Origin: Filimonas effusa
GTDB lineage: Bacteria; Bacteroidota; Bacteroidia; Chitinophagales; Chitinophagaceae
DNA length: 64,000 nt
Assembly (NCBI RefSeq): GCF_004118675.1
Contig: NZ_SDHZ01000005.1
Coordinates: 248,001 to 312,000, forward strand
Direction of reading: 5' to 3'
Below are positions 63,386 to 64,000 of the stretch, piece after piece. A program made the translations under genes and the position numbers. The notes under the pieces are model-generated. The model was not told the origin of the DNA. It worked only from the letters and a program-made list of their open reading frames with translations, and searched no databases. Position 1 is the stretch's first letter. The number at the start of each line of letters is the position of its first letter.

Positions 63386-64000
63386 TTATCCGTGGTGTGC
63401 AGGTGTTGCTTCTGCTGCGTGCTCATGTTTATGAGCAGTTGCAGGAACATCGGCGTTGCGCACTTTAGCCAGATAACTTACGTTAGGCAATACGTGTAAT
63501 TGTTCCAGCGCGTAGAAAATACGGTTTGGATTTTCTGTACGAGCCTTGTAAACATCGCTTTCCTTATCGTTAACATTACCGAATACGAAGCAATCGCTGG
63601 GACAAGCAGATTTACATGCTACATCCAGGTCGCCATCTTTCATCGGCCTGCTTTCTTTTTTCGCTTTCAGTTTAGCGTCCTGTAAACGTTGAACGCAGAA
63701 AGAACATTTCTCAATCACACCGCGAGAACGAACGGTAACATCGGGGTTCAGCACCATTCTTGTGAGGTCGTCGTTCATGTTCAGCACCACTTCACTCAGT
63801 TCGTCCTGGTTGTTCGCGAAGCTGTCGGATCCGGTATAGTCGGCCCAGTTGAAGCGACGAACTTTATAAGGACAGTTGTTGGCGCAATAACGCGTACCGA
63901 TACAACGGTTATAGGTCATCTGGTTCAGGCCTTCTGTGCTGTGGTTGGTTGCAGCCACCGGACATACGTTTTCGCAAGGAGCATTATCGCAGTGCTGGCA
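63386..64000 (-). CDS. actB: Alternative complex III subunit ActB, C-terminal part (window edge)
   Basis: The frame runs off the window, and the visible residues start CQHCDNAPCENVCPVAATNH, so this is the end of a larger protein rather than a gene starting at the GTG near 63958. Two [4Fe-4S] ligand sets are visible (CxxCxxxxCxxxCP, then CIGTRYCANNCPYK), and further Cys in KCSFCVQRLQDAK and CKSACPSDCFVFG. ActB carries iron-sulphur clusters and a molybdopterin-oxidoreductase-like domain without the cofactor, upstream of this region. Confidence 0.93.
   Translation of the reverse strand, partial: CQHCDNAPCENVCPVAATNHSTEGLNQMTYNRCIGTRYCANNCPYKVRRFNWADYTGSDSFANNQDELSEVVLNMNDDLTRMVLNPDVTVRSRGVIEKCSFCVQRLQDAKLKAKKESRPMKDGDLDVACKSACPSDCFVFGNVNDKESDVYKARTENPNRIFYALEQLHVLPNVSYLAKVRNADVPATAHKHEHAAEATPAHHG

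Noticed and set aside
63386-63958. A complete 190-residue ferredoxin gene starting at GTG 63958
   Set aside because: The reading frame continues without a stop to the window edge, with another Cys cluster (CQHCDNAPC). It is the end of ActB.

Overview
This window is a stretch of chromosome from a member of the Bacteroidota, most likely family Chitinophagaceae. The signs are type IX secretion system (T9SS) C-terminal sorting domains, a PorP/SprF protein, a DUF4290 gene directly before murA, a single-chain PurL of about 1,220 residues, an alternative complex III respiratory operon, and repeated -7 boxes of the Bacteroidota form TAnnTTTG. There is no prophage, integrase, insertion sequence, CRISPR array or rRNA. 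The window looks like core chromosome with some lineage-specific genes.

Layout. 1-6.5 kb (minus): rpiB (cut by the window edge), tatC, a CNNM/CBS transporter-like protein, lptC, coaX, a LON-domain protein and a large lipoprotein. 6.5-12.1 kb: a rhomboid protease, four glycosyltransferase-type genes and meaB. 12.1-14.6 kb: a small membrane protein, a frameshifted remnant of a DUF4143-type ATPase beside a perfect palindrome, and typA. 14.7-24.4 kb (minus): a 2,839-residue multi-PKD T9SS type B surface protein followed by its PorP/SprF partner. 24.7-27.8 kb: lipid kinase, DUF4290 gene and murA. 27.8-28.2 kb: a repeat-rich spacer closed by a strong terminator. 28.2-34.5 kb: acyl-CoA dehydrogenase, MarR regulator, alpha/beta hydrolase, glycosyltransferase, OppC-type permease and an Lrp regulator. 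34.7-35.0 kb: a tRNA-like RNA with a very large variable arm and two terminators. 35-51.9 kb: purL, small secreted or membrane proteins, glycosyltransferase, Na+/H+ antiporter, PAP2 phosphatase, a T9SS type A protein, a beta-helix protein, a sensor kinase-like protein without an ATPase domain, trmB, an alkyltransferase-like gene and a CocE-type hydrolase. 51.9-64 kb (minus): one long respiratory locus encoding alternative complex III (actB-F), cytochrome c oxidase (subunits II, I, III, III-like, IV), heme O synthase, a SCO copper chaperone and a DUF420 protein.

The respiratory locus is the clearest functional unit. ActB-F oxidise menaquinol and pass electrons to the aa3-type oxidase made by the following genes, while CtaB and SCO supply heme and copper. 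Intrinsic terminator-like hairpins after coxA and after subunit IV suggest that output is stepped along the locus. The second clear unit is the giant adhesin-like protein with PorP/SprF, separated by a hairpin.

The most unusual items are the tRNA-Leu-like RNA with a 90-nt variable domain (34702-34862), the nested repeat families after murA, and the palindrome at the edge of the ATPase remnant. Several proteins also carry substitutions at key residues: MurA with Asp in place of the catalytic Cys, and an alkyltransferase-like protein with Ala in place of Cys.
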